Positions 4,956 through 5,874 of a stretch of DNA of 5,874 bases are shown piece by piece. Under the pieces are notes generated by a model that saw only the letters and a list, made by a program, of their open reading frames with translations, was not told where the DNA came from and ran no database searches. Source of the DNA: Gammaproteobacteria bacterium (GTDB lineage Bacteria; Pseudomonadota; Gammaproteobacteria; Pseudomonadales; UBA3067); contig JAHRVS010000240.1 in NCBI GenBank assembly GCA_019090565.1, forward strand, positions 1 through 5,874, written 5' to 3'. A program made the translations under genes and the position numbers. Positions within the stretch are counted from its first letter, which is position 1. Each line of letters begins with the position of its first letter.

Positions 4956-5874
4956 ATGCTATTTGGCCGAAAGGACCGAAACCCTATTAGAATAGCCGAT
5001 AAAAAGGTTGTTGATTGGAAATATACAACCTGTGGATACTGCTCTACGGGTTGTTCTATTGAGGTGGGCATGAACGCCAGCGGCCAAGCTGTTGCATCAC
5101 GTGGTAAAGCAGATGCAGATGTGAATCGCGGAAAGCTTTGTATTAAAGGTATCTTTGAGCATGAGTTGTTCGACTCTCCGGGGCGCGGCAATCACCCGCT
5201 TGTCAGGGATAAGGTTTTTGAGCCATACAAAGAAACAGGCTGGGACGCTGCCTTGGACACGATGGCTGAAAAGATTAAGAGTATTCAAGAAAAACATGGT
5301 CCCGATTCATTTGCGGTTGTTTCAACTGGGCAGCTTTTGACAGAAGAGTTCTACACCCTTGGGAAATTGGTGAGAGGGTGTATTGGTACGAATAATTATG
5401 ACGGCAATACCACGCTTTGCATGGCGTCTGCGGTGTCAGGTTATAAACGTTCTTTCGGCTCGGATGGTCCTCCGGGGTGTTATGAGGATTTTGAACACAC
5501 CGACTGTTTGATCGCATGGGGCTCTAACTTACCGGAGCAGCACCCAATTATTTATTGGCGTCTAAAAGAAGCGCTTGAAAAGAAAAAATTCCCTTTGATC
5601 GTGGTCGACCCTCGAGTCACTATGCTAGCGCAGTTTGCGGACATTCATTTGCCGATCACACCGGGAACGGATGTGGTGTTAGTGAACGCTTTGATGCATG
5701 TAATTATTGATGAAGGTCTTGAGGACCGTGCTTATATTGAAGCGAACTGTAACGACTTTGAAGCGCTGGCTGAAGAGGTGGCGAAGTGGGATCCAGTACG
5801 AGCGCAGCGGGTGTGCGGCATTGATGAAGACACTATTCGTCATGTGGCGCGCTTGTATGCCAACTCTGGGCAAG
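4956..5874 (+). CDS. Molybdopterin [4Fe-4S] oxidoreductase, nitrate reductase-like (partial, runs off the window)
   Basis: The first 306 residues of a DMSO-reductase-superfamily catalytic subunit are present; family members usually have 700-900. The N-terminus holds the [4Fe-4S] ligands Cys26, Cys29, Cys33 and Cys62 (C-X2-C-X3-C-X28-C), with the electron-transfer lysine Lys64 in CIKG. Cys155 in LCMASAV sits where Mo is ligated. It is Cys, not Sec, and the following GYKRSFG, SDGPPGCYEDFE and WGSNLPEQHPI resemble NapA, NasA and NarB more than formate dehydrogenases. VVDPR (216-220), ADIHLPITPGTD (228-239) and the HVIIDEGL helix follow the usual molybdopterin-binding order. No twin-arginine signal precedes the cluster, so the enzyme is cytoplasmic, as in assimilatory nitrate reductases. 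The ATG at 4956 has GGAG (4946-4949) with a 6-nt spacer. The CGYCSTGC motif differs from the usual CPYCGVGC of NasA, so another substrate remains possible. The superfamily is certain; nitrate as substrate is likely but unproven. Confidence 0.9.
   Translation, partial: MLFGRKDRNPIRIADKKVVDWKYTTCGYCSTGCSIEVGMNASGQAVASRGKADADVNRGKLCIKGIFEHELFDSPGRGNHPLVRDKVFEPYKETGWDAALDTMAEKIKSIQEKHGPDSFAVVSTGQLLTEEFYTLGKLVRGCIGTNNYDGNTTLCMASAVSGYKRSFGSDGPPGCYEDFEHTDCLIAWGSNLPEQHPIIYWRLKEALEKKKFPLIVVDPRVTMLAQFADIHLPITPGTDVVLVNALMHVIIDEGLEDRAYIEANCNDFEALAEEVAKWDPVRAQRVCGIDEDTIRHVARLYANSGQ

Noticed and set aside
4940..5873. Several minus-strand frames and one plus-strand frame inside the last gene
   Set aside because: They overlap the molybdopterin enzyme, whose cysteine and Mo-ligand motifs leave no doubt about the true frame.

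Overview
The window reads as chromosomal DNA of a gammaproteobacterium, perhaps a marine one. This is inferred from the close match of the SucD and NadC proteins to enterobacterial and pseudomonad versions and from a retropepsin-like membrane protease gene beside nadC. The genus cannot be fixed from this sequence. Nothing suggests a mobile element, phage, CRISPR array, rRNA or tRNA.

Layout. Positions 1-944 (+) hold the last codons of sucC and all of sucD, the two subunits of the TCA-cycle succinyl-CoA synthetase, followed by a strong intrinsic terminator at 966-1001. Positions 1242-2471 (+) hold a secreted DUF4399 protein with conserved histidine clusters and a multi-pass b561-type cytochrome, probably one transcription unit. 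A convergent gap of 182 bp (2472-2653) contains no clear terminator. On the minus strand, nadC (quinolinate phosphoribosyltransferase, NAD synthesis; 2654-3496) has its own sigma70-type promoter near 3625-3652. Upstream of it lies a single-pass, retropepsin-like aspartic protease (3729-4256).

Positions 4257-4955 form a divergent region of about 700 bp without a convincing gene. From 4956 to the window edge runs the N-terminal part of a cytoplasmic molybdopterin / [4Fe-4S] oxidoreductase. Its Mo-ligand region (LCMASAV, GPPGCYEDFE) resembles assimilatory and periplasmic nitrate reductases rather than formate dehydrogenases.

The most interesting part is that divergent region. It carries a good sigma54 -24/-12 promoter (TGGCAT-N5-TTGCT, 4710-4725), an upstream perfect match to the IHF consensus flanked by an A/T tract (4616-4628), and an NtrC-type enhancer sequence (TGCACC-N5-GGTGCT, 4814-4830). 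This is the logic of nitrogen-controlled nitrate assimilation. However, the NtrC-like site lies downstream of the predicted start, inside a leader of about 220 nt. There it also forms part of two mutually exclusive RNA hairpins. Either the enhancer is unusually placed, or the leader is an attenuation or antitermination device, or both. All of this is read by eye and untested.
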